Shown in pieces: positions 1 to 5,940 of a DNA stretch of 9,151 nt. The position numbers and the translations under genes were made by a program. The DNA lies in contig JAHJFL010000081.1 in assembly GCA_018824795.1 (NCBI GenBank), positions 1-9,151 on the forward strand, given 5' to 3'. The notes below the pieces were generated by a model. The model made no database searches and had not been told where the DNA came from. It saw only the letters and a list, made by a program, of their open reading frames with translations. Position 1 is the stretch's first letter. Each line of letters starts with the position of its first letter. This DNA comes from a bacterium (lineage in GTDB: Bacteria > Campylobacterota > Campylobacteria > Campylobacterales > Sulfurimonadaceae).

Positions 1-536
1 ACCATATCTACCCCAGTATTTGGCTCATCTAAAATAAGAATTTCCGGTTCTGAAGCAAGAGCTCTGGCAATCATAACACGTTGGCGCTGTCCGCCTGAGA
101 GTGTTCCAACCATTTTATCTTTGAGATTTAAGATATCCATTTTTATCATCGCATCTTCAACAGCGTTTTTATCTTTCTTGTTCATAAACGAAAAAATAGT
201 TCTTTGTGCTGTTCTTCCCATACTTACTATGTCTAAAACCGTAGCCGGAAAATTAGCATCGACCAAAGAAGCACGTTGGGGAACATAGCCTATTTTATGC
301 CATGCTTTAAAGTTTGAGAGTTTTTTTCCAAAGAGTTTGATACTTCCGCTTGTAGGTTCTTCCAAACCTAATAGCATTCGAATTAAAGTTGTTTTTCCTC
401 CACCGTTTGGGCCAATAATAGCAACATATTCTCCATTAAAAATCTCCAAAGAGATATTCGAAAGTATTGCTTGCCCCCTCACACCAAAGTTAAGGTTTTT
501 GACATCAAAAATAGGAATCTTAAACTTTATTGGCAC
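1..536 (-). CDS. znuC: Zinc/manganese ABC transporter ATP-binding protein ZnuC-like (partial, C-terminus beyond left edge)
   Basis: This is the ATPase subunit of a metal-uptake ABC importer; it would sit on the cytoplasmic face of the membrane and drive import of the ion delivered by the ZnuA-like protein encoded just upstream. My translation of the minus strand from GTG at 536 gives 178 codons before the edge. Visible motifs, in order: Walker A GPNGGGKTT (about 42-50), Q-loop YVPQ with Gln87, ABC signature LSGGQ (146-150), Walker B ILILDEP (166-172) and the start of the D-loop. Family members are usually about 250 residues, so roughly 70 are missing. The GTG start lies inside the end of znuA: the two genes overlap by 10 nt (527-536), with AAAGG a few bases upstream, which suggests translational coupling. 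No better in-frame start is visible. Zinc rather than manganese is inferred from the partner protein. The permease gene is presumably next, off the window. Confidence 0.93.
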   Translation of the reverse strand, partial: MPIKFKIPIFDVKNLNFGVRGQAILSNISLEIFNGEYVAIIGPNGGGKTTLIRMLLGLEEPTSGSIKLFGKKLSNFKAWHKIGYVPQRASLVDANFPATVLDIVSMGRTAQRTIFSFMNKKDKNAVEDAMIKMDILNLKDKMVGTLSGGQRQRVMIARALASEPEILILDEPNTGVDM

Positions 537-1462
537 ATAAGCGCCTTTGAAATTTTCTCTAAATTTTGTCTCATAATCTCTTCATAATTTAGGTTTTGCT
601 TTGCTTCATCTGCCGTAATGTTACCCAAAGGCTGCAACACATCCACACTTACATTTGTATCTTTTGAGATACTTTTCATAGCTCTATCACTTGCAAAGTT
701 TTCAAAAAAGATAGTTTCTATTTTGTCTTCTCTAATATGCTCAATCAATTTTGCCATATTTTTAGGACTTGGCTCCGCCTCAGGTGAAAATCCGCTAAGA
801 GCTTCTACCTTAAAGCCGTAACGTTTTGAGAGGTAGGAAAAGGCATTATGGTTAACAAAAATAGTACTGTTTGCACAATTTTTCAAAGCACTTGCATATT
901 CTACATCAAGTTTTTTAAGCATCCTAATATATTCTTCTTTATTTTTTTCATACAAGACTGCGTTTTGAGGAAGCAGAGCTATAAGCTCTTCAGTTACCGT
1001 CTGCGCTGCGTTTGTCATATTACTAAAATCAAGCCAATAGTGCGGGTCGATTTTACTGTGCGCGCAATGTTCATCATGATGATTATGATGCTCGAATTCA
1101 TCTGAGCCTAACTCTCTTAAATTAACATGCTCACTCATATCAATTGTTTTAGCTGCAAAAACAAAACCGCTTGTCCATGGTTCGAGTCCTGCTCCGCTAT
1201 AAAAAATAAGATTGCTCTCTTCAAGTGAGGCCACAAGTTTGGGTGTCGGTTCAAAACTGTGAACATCCACGCCAAAAGGTAAAATATTAATAATTTGCAC
1301 ACTTTCACCGGCTATATGTTTTACAATATCGTAGAGAGCGAAGCTGCTTACCGCTACTTTTAGCGTTGAACTTTTAGGTTCTTTGTTTTGGCTCATAAAG
1401 AACAACAGTAAAATCAATATCAGCGCAAGAAAAGCAAAAAGTATCTTCTTTAAGTGTTTCAT
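527..1462 (-). CDS. znuA: Periplasmic zinc/manganese-binding protein ZnuA-like (cluster A-I solute-binding protein)
   Basis: This is the substrate-binding protein of the metal ABC importer (311 residues). Residues 7-23 form one hydrophobic stretch that exports or anchors it; there is no convincing lipobox cysteine. The three metal-ligand histidines of the family are recognisable: His68 in GVDVHSFEPTP, His141 in DPHYWLD and His205 in FVNHNAFSYL. Other family signatures are SPEAEPSPKN (227-235) and FFENFAS (252-258). Between the first two ligands is a short His/acid-rich loop (124-135, seven residues being His or Cys) like the flexible loop of ZnuA proteins. The late segment that often reads Leu-Asp-Pro-Leu reads Leu-Gln-Pro-Leu here (Gln277), so the acidic fourth ligand of Mn-type relatives seems absent; this favours zinc but does not prove it. 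The start ATG at 1460-1462 has GGGGA 4 nt upstream. It overlaps znuC by 10 nt and is divergent from secG. Confidence 0.95.
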   Translation of the reverse strand: MKHLKKILFAFLALILILLLFFMSQNKEPKSSTLKVAVSSFALYDIVKHIAGESVQIINILPFGVDVHSFEPTPKLVASLEESNLIFYSGAGLEPWTSGFVFAAKTIDMSEHVNLRELGSDEFEHHNHHDEHCAHSKIDPHYWLDFSNMTNAAQTVTEELIALLPQNAVLYEKNKEEYIRMLKKLDVEYASALKNCANSTIFVNHNAFSYLSKRYGFKVEALSGFSPEAEPSPKNMAKLIEHIREDKIETIFFENFASDRAMKSISKDTNVSVDVLQPLGNITADEAKQNLNYEEIMRQNLEKISKALMCQ

Positions 1463-1466
1463 TAAA

Positions 1467-1471
1467 TCCCC
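1467..1471 (-). promoter_or_regulatory. Ribosome binding site of znuA
   Basis: On the minus strand the bases read GGGGA, ending 4 nt before the ATG at 1462. The spacing is slightly short but no better alternative exists, and it supports the ATG chosen for znuA. Confidence 0.5.
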
Positions 1472-1484
1472 AAATTTTTTTGAA

Positions 1485-1490
1485 ATTATA
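1485..1490 (-). promoter_or_regulatory. Candidate -10 box (TATAAT) for the znuA-znuC operon
   Basis: A perfect TATAAT on the minus strand lies 22 nt upstream of the znuA start codon, which would give a short leader of about 15 nt. There is no good -35 hexamer, which is usual for housekeeping promoters in Campylobacterota. A 16-bp imperfect dyad (1493-1508, CTAT...ATAG, 6 of 8 positions symmetric) lies directly upstream and could be an operator for a metal-responsive repressor; that part is speculative. Confidence 0.5.
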
Positions 1491-1519
1491 CCCTATTTTG
1501 TAATATAGTATTTTTTAGA

Positions 1520-1525
1520 TATAAT
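1520..1525 (+). promoter_or_regulatory. Candidate -10 box (TATAAT) for secG
   Basis: A perfect TATAAT preceded by a run of T (1511-1516), 29 nt before the secG start. T-rich upstream DNA in place of a -35 box is the known sigma-70 promoter style of Campylobacter and Helicobacter. The surrounding decamer TATAATTCGC recurs exactly at 6038-6047 upstream of pyrG. Confidence 0.6.
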
Positions 1526-1554
1526 TCGCCACTTTTACATTCAGGAATATATAT

Positions 1555-1902
1555 ATGACAACTAGTTTTTTACTTATTGTTCAAATAGTTTTGGTAGTGA
1601 TGATCACTATTGCAGTACTATTACAAAAAAGCTCAAGCATTGGTCTTGGCGCATACAGTGGCTCAAATGAGTCTGTATTTGGTGCTAAAGGACCTGCAAG
1701 TTTCTTAGCGAAAGTTACTTTTACTATAGGGTTTTTGTTTGTTGTAAACACAATCGCACTTGGGTATTTATACTCTCAAGAAGCACAATCTTCAGTAGTA
1801 GATGACATGGTAAGCACAACTGCTGTGGTTGCTCCTTCATCTGTAGTACCTACTGTTGTTGCAGAACAAAACGCTACACAAGAGTTAAACACTACAAAAT
1901 AG
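1555..1902 (+). CDS. secG: Preprotein translocase subunit SecG
   Basis: SecG is the small accessory subunit of the SecYEG channel in the inner membrane and assists SecA-driven export. The 115-residue product has the family's two transmembrane helices (about 4-22 and 54-72). Between them is the conserved cytoplasmic stretch [18 protein letters not shown], followed by [13 protein letters not shown]. After the second helix comes a tail of about 40 residues, rich in Val, Thr, Ser and Ala and almost free of positive charge; such low-complexity tails are common in SecG and vary between species. The start ATG has AGGA (1543-1546) 8 nt upstream, and a TATAAT box lies 29 nt upstream. It is the first gene of the secG-frr-pyrE group. 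The adjoining frr has its own candidate promoter, so secG may be transcribed partly alone. Confidence 0.95.
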   Translation: MTTSFLLIVQIVLVVMITIAVLLQKSSSIGLGAYSGSNESVFGAKGPASFLAKVTFTIGFLFVVNTIALGYLYSQEAQSSVVDDMVSTTAVVAPSSVVPTVVAEQNATQELNTTK

Positions 1903-1921
1903 TTGCATTTTTTGCAACTAT
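1899..1921 (+). terminator. Hairpin at the secG stop codon, weak terminator candidate
   Basis: A perfect 9-bp inverted repeat (1899-1907 pairing with 1913-1921) has a loop of five T. The left arm contains the secG stop codon TAG. The downstream bases are not a T-run, so this is not a textbook intrinsic terminator. It could be a 3'-end stabilising hairpin or a leaky stop between secG and frr. Confidence 0.45.
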
Positions 1922-1964
1922 AAACCCTCTAAAAAAGCTCTTTTACTCCCTCTTAAATTTTTCT

Positions 1965-1973
1965 TGCTACAAT
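1965..1973 (+). promoter_or_regulatory. Candidate extended -10 promoter (TGC-TACAAT) for frr
   Basis: TACAAT (1968-1973) is preceded by TG plus one base, the extended -10 form, and by a T-rich stretch (1939-1965). It lies 36 nt before the frr start. A second TACAAT at 1988-1993 is too close to the ribosome binding site to be the better choice. Confidence 0.45.
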
Positions 1974-1996
1974 TATGCAATAATTTTTACAATACC

Positions 1997-2002
1997 TAAG
2001 GA
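1997..2002 (+). promoter_or_regulatory. Ribosome binding site of frr
   Basis: TAAGGA ends 7 nt before the ATG at 2010, a strong site with good spacing that fixes the frr start. Confidence 0.7.
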
Positions 2003-2009
2003 AAACCAT

Positions 2010-2567
2010 ATGTTAAACGAAATATATAGTGAATGTGAAACAAAAATGCAAGGCAGCGTTAATCACATGCTAAGAGATTTTAAAACACTCAGAACAGGAA
2101 AGGTTATGGTATCTGTTTTAGACAATGTTAAAATTGACTACTACGGAACTATGACTGCACTTGATCAGGTAGGTTCCGTAATTGCTACGGATGCTACAAC
2201 AATCGTTATCAATCCTTGGGAAAAAAATCTTTTAAGTGCTATTGATGGCGCTATTCAAAGAGCCAATATTGGCGTAAACCCAAATAATGACGGTAACCAA
2301 ATCAAACTTTTCTTCCCGCCAATGACAGTAGAACAACGTCAAGAAACTGTAAAACAGATGAAAGGCATGGGTGAAGATGCAAAAGTTTCGGTAAGAAATG
2401 ACAGAAAAAATTCAAATGATAAAATCAAAAAACTTGAAAAAGATAAAGAAATTACAGCAGATGAGTCAAAATCCGCTCAAGAACAGATTCAAAAAATAAC
2501 TGATAAATATGCAGCAAATATAGAACAGATTTTAAAAGACAAAGAAGTAGAAATACTTAAGGTTTAA
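2010..2567 (+). CDS. frr: Ribosome recycling factor
   Basis: RRF acts in the cytoplasm with EF-G to split the post-termination ribosome so that the subunits can be reused. The length of 185 residues is exactly that of the family. The product aligns with RRF throughout: an N-terminal helix ending in DFKTLRTGK (about 23-31), the small beta domain with VKIDYYG (40-46), ALDQVGSV and [13 protein letters not shown]. The long C-terminal helices include [11 protein letters not shown] (100-110) and [18 protein letters not shown], which carries the conserved arginine-rich ribosome-contact region. The usual RTGRASP motif reads RTGKVMV here. The start is supported by TAAGGA 7 nt upstream. It lies 107 nt after secG and 106 nt before pyrE. 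The gene is universal and essential in bacteria; nothing suggests transfer or damage. Confidence 0.97.
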   Translation: MLNEIYSECETKMQGSVNHMLRDFKTLRTGKVMVSVLDNVKIDYYGTMTALDQVGSVIATDATTIVINPWEKNLLSAIDGAIQRANIGVNPNNDGNQIKLFFPPMTVEQRQETVKQMKGMGEDAKVSVRNDRKNSNDKIKKLEKDKEITADESKSAQEQIQKITDKYAANIEQILKDKEVEILKV

Positions 2568-2572
2568 GACGC

Positions 2573-2592
2573 CAAAGGAAGTATTTCCTTTG
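2573..2592 (+). repeat. Perfect stem-loop just after frr
   Basis: CAAAGGAA (2573-2580) pairs with TTCCTTTG (2585-2592) around a 4-nt loop, 5 nt after the frr stop codon. There is no T-run after it, so it is a weak terminator at best. It may protect the 3' end of the frr message or form the first element of the pyrE leader. Confidence 0.45.
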
Positions 2593-2605
2593 ACTACGTT
2601 AACAC

Positions 2606-2649
2606 TGGGTTCTCTTCAGCAGAGAGCTCTCGCACCCTTGGTGCTCTTT
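2606..2649 (+). promoter_or_regulatory. Possible attenuator-like leader structure upstream of pyrE
   Basis: Three overlapping hairpins can be drawn by eye. A: 2610-2615 with 2621-2626. B: 2621-2627 with 2643-2649, plus an inner ACC/GGT. C: 2632-2636 with 2640-2644 around a 3-nt loop. A and B share 2621-2626 and exclude each other, and the last arm ends in TCTTT. A switch between termination and read-through ahead of pyrE would make sense, because pyrE is controlled by attenuation in enteric bacteria. The T-tract is short and no leader peptide is evident, so this remains a hypothesis. Confidence 0.25.
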
Positions 2650-2673
2650 ACACAATAACATTAGGAAGTAATT

Positions 2674-3282
2674 ATGGATGTTAAAAAAATATACATGAAT
2701 GCAGATGCTCTTTTAGAAGGGCATTTTAAACTCAGCAGTGGAAATCACTCACAGTTTTATCTGCAATCTGCAAAAGTTTTAGAAGACCCTAAAACTGCAA
2801 AACTGCTCGCTGATGCACTTGCGAAACAAATCAAAGCAAGCGGTCTTGAAATAGACACTGTCTGTGCTCCTGCACTCGGTGGTCTTATTGCAGGATTTGC
2901 ATTAGCACAAGCACTCGACGTTCGTTCGATTTTTGCTGAGAGAGTAGGCGGTGAGATGAGTATTCGCCGTGGCTTTGAGATAAAAAAAGGCGAAAAAGTT
3001 TTAATGTGTGAAGACATCATTACAACTGGCGGTTCTGCTATGGAAGCGGCAGCCGTTGTAAAAAGCTTAGGTGGAGAAATAGTTGGTGTAGCTGCTCTAG
3101 CAAACCGTGGTTTTTGTAAACGCGAACAGAGTGATGTACAAACGCAGCCAAACTGTAAACTGCCTCAAGACATTCCATTTTTTGCCTTAGAAGATTTTAC
3201 ATTTGAAATTTATGAACCGGACAATTGTCCACTCTGTAAAGATGGGAGCGAAGCTATTAAGCCTGGCTCACGTGGGAATTAA
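2674..3282 (+). CDS. pyrE: Orotate phosphoribosyltransferase
   Basis: PyrE joins orotate to PRPP, giving orotidine 5'-phosphate, the penultimate step to UMP. The product has 202 residues. The N-terminal part shows [16 protein letters not shown] (16-31), typical of substrate binding. [14 protein letters not shown] (65-78) precedes the [14 protein letters not shown] loop (88-101). The PRPP-binding signature [13 protein letters not shown] is at 109-121. The flexible loop lacks the Lys-Asp-His pattern of the E. coli enzyme and instead has an Arg-Arg-Gly-Phe ending. The C-terminus carries NCPLC and PGSRG, features of the 'Thermus-type' PyrE family also found in Campylobacterota. The ATG at 2674 has AGGAAG 5 nt upstream. 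It is 106 nt after frr and 2 nt before the next gene, so the latter is surely cotranscribed. No clear promoter of its own is visible, so expression may rely on read-through from frr. Confidence 0.95.
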   Translation: MDVKKIYMNADALLEGHFKLSSGNHSQFYLQSAKVLEDPKTAKLLADALAKQIKASGLEIDTVCAPALGGLIAGFALAQALDVRSIFAERVGGEMSIRRGFEIKKGEKVLMCEDIITTGGSAMEAAAVVKSLGGEIVGVAALANRGFCKREQSDVQTQPNCKLPQDIPFFALEDFTFEIYEPDNCPLCKDGSEAIKPGSRGN

Positions 3283-3284
3283 TA

Positions 3285-3599
3285 ATGGACAAAACAAGTT
3301 TTAAAGTAGATATGGCGCACCTTCAAAAAGTACATAGAACTATCAGAAAAGCAGGAAATATTTTTCCTAATGAAGCAGAGCTTGTAAAAACATTGGAAGA
3401 AGAGCTTACAAAAGCTCAAGATGATGCATCTTTAAATCTTTATTACTCAATGGCTCAATACCTAAAACAAAGACTTAAAGAACTCAGAGTTCATCTTCCT
3501 GTTCCACAACAAGGTGTTGAAGAAGCTTACGAAGATTTAACCTGGAGTATCAATTATCTTCAGTGGCTCGTCCACGAACAAAAAGAAGTGGCAAAGTAG
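3285..3599 (+). CDS. Small conserved-looking protein of unknown function, coupled to pyrE
   Basis: I do not recognise a named family. The 104-residue product is soluble, without signal peptide, membrane segment or cysteine. It is rich in Lys, Glu, Leu and Gln and is probably nearly all helical. Three helices seem likely: about 7-20, 27-70 (a long amphipathic stretch) and 77-101, with the break at LPVPQQG (71-77). The third helix contains three tryptophan/tyrosine pairs or clusters (YEDLTW, INYLQWL), giving a possible packing or binding face. The ATG follows the pyrE stop by 2 nt with GGGA in the end of pyrE, so translational coupling is likely. Codon use matches the neighbours. The stop codon lies in the palindrome shared with the convergent antiporter gene. 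Coding status is well supported by position, start signal and composition; function cannot be inferred beyond cotranscription with pyrE. Confidence 0.85.
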   Translation: MDKTSFKVDMAHLQKVHRTIRKAGNIFPNEAELVKTLEEELTKAQDDASLNLYYSMAQYLKQRLKELRVHLPVPQQGVEEAYEDLTWSINYLQWLVHEQKEVAK

Positions 3600-3616
3600 C
3601 GAATAATTCGCTACTT
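3594..3616. terminator. Bidirectional hairpin terminator holding both convergent stop codons
   Basis: A perfect 10-bp inverted repeat (3594-3603 with 3607-3616) has a 3-nt loop. The left arm contains the plus-strand stop TAG (3597-3599) of the 104-residue protein; the right arm contains the minus-strand stop TAG (3611-3613) of the antiporter. Neither side is followed by a strong T-run, so termination strength is uncertain, but the position between two convergent genes 11 nt apart argues for a shared terminator. Confidence 0.65.
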
Positions 3617-5233
3617 ATACTTGAGCTGACAAGTCAGCATACGCTCCACCAAAACTCTTGCAACTTCAACTTTTCCATCTACAATAGTCGTTATTTTTAA
3701 ATCTGACAACTTCTGTTTTTCTTCCAAAGAGACAACTTTAACTATTAAATTTGCATTATTTGTATATTTTAAAACCGCTTCACAAATCAGACGCTTTTTT
3801 TCTAGATTATCTAAGGTTACAATCACGGCTGCTGCGTTTTCTATGTGTAGTGCGTTTAATATAGAAAGTTTTGAGGCATCCCCAAGATATGCTTCTCTCC
3901 CATCTTTAAGTGCTTCTTGTACATGTTTGTTTGAATTGTCGACAATAACATAGGGAGCATCGAGTTCATCAAGATGATCAGCCACAAATTTTCCGACAAC
4001 ACTATACCCGCAAACAACCACATGATCTTTAATATCTGATAAACCGGACATATCTGTGACAGGATCTTTAGTTTTTATAAGGGTCTCTACAAAATCGTTT
4101 ATTTTAGCAATAAAAAATGGGGTGACTACCATAGAAAAAATCACTACTAATATAAAAAAAGACTCCAGCCAAGGGCCTAAAAGTCCACCCGATGCGGCAA
4201 CTGCAAAGATAACAAAAGAGAACTCTCCAACCTGAGAGAGTGAAAGCGCAGTTTTTAAGGCTGTTGAAGATGTCGAACTTAAACGCAGCAGTACAAACAT
4301 AATAATTGTTTTAACAAGAAGCGTCAAAGCAAAAATTCCGACAATACTCACAAAATTTTCAAGTAAAAACGCAAGGTCTATTTTCATACCCACAGTAATG
4401 AAAAAAGTTCCTAATAAAATGTCTTTAAACGGTGCAATATCTGATTCTACTTTATGATGGTATTTTGTCTCTGCAATAATCATCCCGGCAACAAATGCCC
4501 CGAGAGAGTACGTAAAGCCCATGCCAAAAGCAAGCAAAGATGCTGCCATTACTATGAAAAGTACAGAACCCATAAAAAGCTCTTCAACTTCTGAAGAAGC
4601 GGAAAAATGTAAGAGCCAGGTCATGACTCTTTTACCAACAACAAATAAAAGACCTATGACCAAAACAGCACTAATCACAGTATTTGTCAGAATTGTAAAT
4701 ACAGACTCATCTCCATTGCTCGTTAAAAAGCTGATAAGAATAAGAATAGGGATGACGGCAATATCTTGAAAGATGAGGATACCTGTGGCTCTTTGTCCAT
4801 AAGGCGTATAAATCTCTTTGGAGCTTTTAAGGTAACTGAGCACCACTGCTGTAGAAGAGAGCGAAAAAGCTAAAGAGATAATAAGTGAGGACTTCACATC
4901 CAAGGCAAAGAGATAGTGACTAATCGCGTAAGCAGCCATAGAGGTAAACGCAACCTGCATCAGCCCGTTGCCAAATATCTCTTTTTTCATCTTGTTCATT
5001 TTCGCAAGCGATATTTCAAGCCCTATAGTGAACATTAGAAAGACAATACCAAATTCACCAACCATTTCCAAAGAATGGGAACCTGCAACAGCTTTAAGGT
5101 CAAAAGCATAGACAATGATTGTACCCGTGAGTATGTACCCAATAATCTGAGAGACCCCCAGCTTCTTTAAAAATATATTTATAACTATAGAAATTCCTAA
5201 AGCCACGATTACATAAAAAATTGCATTATCCAT
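3611..5233 (-). CDS. CPA2-family cation:proton antiporter (KefB/KefC-like) with C-terminal RCK/TrkA-N domain
   Basis: This inner-membrane protein is predicted to exchange K+ or Na+ for H+ and so help with pH and ion balance. It has 540 residues. About residues 3-380 form the hydrophobic exchanger domain with roughly twelve helices and the family motifs FLMFTIGLEISL (65-76), IFQDIAVIPIL (154-164), YSLGAFVAGMIIAET (242-256), FFITVGMKID (277-286) and LSQVGEFSF (332-340). Residues 403-540 form one cytosolic nucleotide-binding regulatory domain: VVVCGYSVVGK (405-415), an acidic residue at the end of the next strand (Asp432), and YLGDAS (449-454). The canonical Gly-x-Gly-x-x-G reads Gly-Tyr-Ser-Val-Val-Gly, a serine replacing the middle glycine. 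I see no RCK-C domain after it and no KefF/KefG-type ancillary gene next door, so glutathione gating should not be assumed. The ion specificity is not readable from sequence. It is monocistronic, with its own promoter. Confidence 0.93.
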   Translation of the reverse strand: MDNAIFYVIVALGISIVINIFLKKLGVSQIIGYILTGTIIVYAFDLKAVAGSHSLEMVGEFGIVFLMFTIGLEISLAKMNKMKKEIFGNGLMQVAFTSMAAYAISHYLFALDVKSSLIISLAFSLSSTAVVLSYLKSSKEIYTPYGQRATGILIFQDIAVIPILILISFLTSNGDESVFTILTNTVISAVLVIGLLFVVGKRVMTWLLHFSASSEVEELFMGSVLFIVMAASLLAFGMGFTYSLGAFVAGMIIAETKYHHKVESDIAPFKDILLGTFFITVGMKIDLAFLLENFVSIVGIFALTLLVKTIIMFVLLRLSSTSSTALKTALSLSQVGEFSFVIFAVAASGGLLGPWLESFFILVVIFSMVVTPFFIAKINDFVETLIKTKDPVTDMSGLSDIKDHVVVCGYSVVGKFVADHLDELDAPYVIVDNSNKHVQEALKDGREAYLGDASKLSILNALHIENAAAVIVTLDNLEKKRLICEAVLKYTNNANLIVKVVSLEEKQKLSDLKITTIVDGKVEVARVLVERMLTCQLKYK

Positions 5234-5258
5234 AATTAACTTTCTTGATGAGATATGC

Positions 5259-5264
5259 TATTAT
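5259..5264 (+). promoter_or_regulatory. Candidate extended -10 (TGC-TATTAT) for the SGNH hydrolase gene
   Basis: TATTAT preceded by TGC (5256-5258) lies 39 nt before the start at 5304. It overlaps, on the other strand, the TATAAT assigned to the antiporter gene. AT-rich sequence makes chance matches likely; TATATATG around 5279-5285 is an alternative. Confidence 0.3.
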
Positions 5265-5265
5265 A
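5260..5265 (-). promoter_or_regulatory. Candidate -10 box (TATAAT) for the antiporter gene
   Basis: A perfect TATAAT on the minus strand, preceded by a T-rich run (complement of 5267-5276), 26 nt before the antiporter ATG. It matches the promoter style of the other transcription units here. Confidence 0.5.
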
Positions 5266-5303
5266 TAAAACAAAACTTATATATGCTGTGATAAAAGGTT
5301 CAA

Positions 5304-5921
5304 ATGCTCAAGTATTTTCTATTATTATTTATAGTGTTAGTATTTGGATTATTTAATATGCAAAAGGCTTCAAAAGTGCACACACTCGATGAAAACGCAA
5401 CAATATTAGCTTTTGGAGACAGTATAACGTATGGCTTTGGTGTGAGTAAATATGAAAGCTATCCTTCGATTCTCGAAAAACTCACTAAACGCAGAGTCAT
5501 AAATGCCGGCATAAATGGAGACACTTCAGAAGATGCACTACAAAGGTTTCCCAATATACTCAAAAATAACTCTATCCAAATGATGATTTTATGTATAGGC
5601 GGTAATGATTTACTACAAAAAGTTCCTCTTCGCACCATGAAAGAAAACATTATAAAAATTATACAAATGGCAAAAGAAAAAAATATTGAGGTTGTCCTAA
5701 TTGCTGTTCCTGATTTTTCCATACTTGGCTTAAGTCCTCTAGCGCTTTATGAAGACATTGCGGAAGAAGAAAGAGTTTATCTCATCAAGGGTCTTCTATC
5801 TGAAGTACTCTCTTCCCAAAGACTTAAAAGCGATTATATTCATCCAAATACCTCCGGATACAGATATATGGCTGAGACAATTTATACAAACCTGTTATCT
5901 CAGGCCTATCTAAACAAATGA
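5304..5921 (+). CDS. SGNH/GDSL hydrolase (TesA-like esterase/lysophospholipase), exported or membrane-anchored
   Basis: The product (205 residues) has all four blocks of the SGNH esterase family: FGDSIT with catalytic Ser40, NGDTS with Gly72, GGND with Asn101, and SDYIHPN with Asp177 and His180 completing the triad. These are the residues that form the nucleophile, oxyanion hole and Asp-His relay. The overall order and length resemble E. coli TesA (thioesterase I/lysophospholipase L1) and arylesterases. The N-terminus is hydrophobic (about 4-18) after one Lys, so it is a signal peptide or membrane anchor and the enzyme should act in the periplasm. The substrate (lysophospholipid, acyl thioester or another ester) cannot be told from sequence. 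The ATG at 5304 has AAGG 5 nt upstream. It is divergent from the antiporter gene and separated from pyrG by a hairpin, so it is probably monocistronic. Confidence 0.92.
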   Translation: MLKYFLLLFIVLVFGLFNMQKASKVHTLDENATILAFGDSITYGFGVSKYESYPSILEKLTKRRVINAGINGDTSEDALQRFPNILKNNSIQMMILCIGGNDLLQKVPLRTMKENIIKIIQMAKEKNIEVVLIAVPDFSILGLSPLALYEDIAEEERVYLIKGLLSEVLSSQRLKSDYIHPNTSGYRYMAETIYTNLLSQAYLNK

Positions 5922-5940
5922 AACTCTTAAATAGCTCCGC

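Noticed and set aside
337..540. Plus-strand ORF of 67 codons
   Set aside because: It is antisense to znuC, whose Walker A and neighbouring motifs are clear on the minus strand; the plus-strand peptide shows no family features.
618..1105. Plus-strand ORFs inside znuA (618-821 and 848-1105)
   Set aside because: They are antisense to a well-supported ZnuA; no ribosome site or recognisable product.
1903..2009. Possible small gene or RNA between secG and frr
   Set aside because: Only a hairpin at the secG stop, T-rich promoter-like DNA and the frr ribosome site are seen; no start codon with an open frame of useful length.
2757..3020. Minus-strand ORF within pyrE
   Set aside because: Shadow of the PRPP-binding region of pyrE in another frame; Ser/Ala/Pro-rich composition typical of an antisense frame.
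4521..4769. Plus-strand ORF inside the antiporter gene
   Set aside because: Antisense to conserved transmembrane segments; Lys/Thr/Ser-rich shadow without features.
5459..5722. Minus-strand ORF inside the SGNH hydrolase gene
   Set aside because: The catalytic blocks on the plus strand are complete, so the antisense frame is a shadow.
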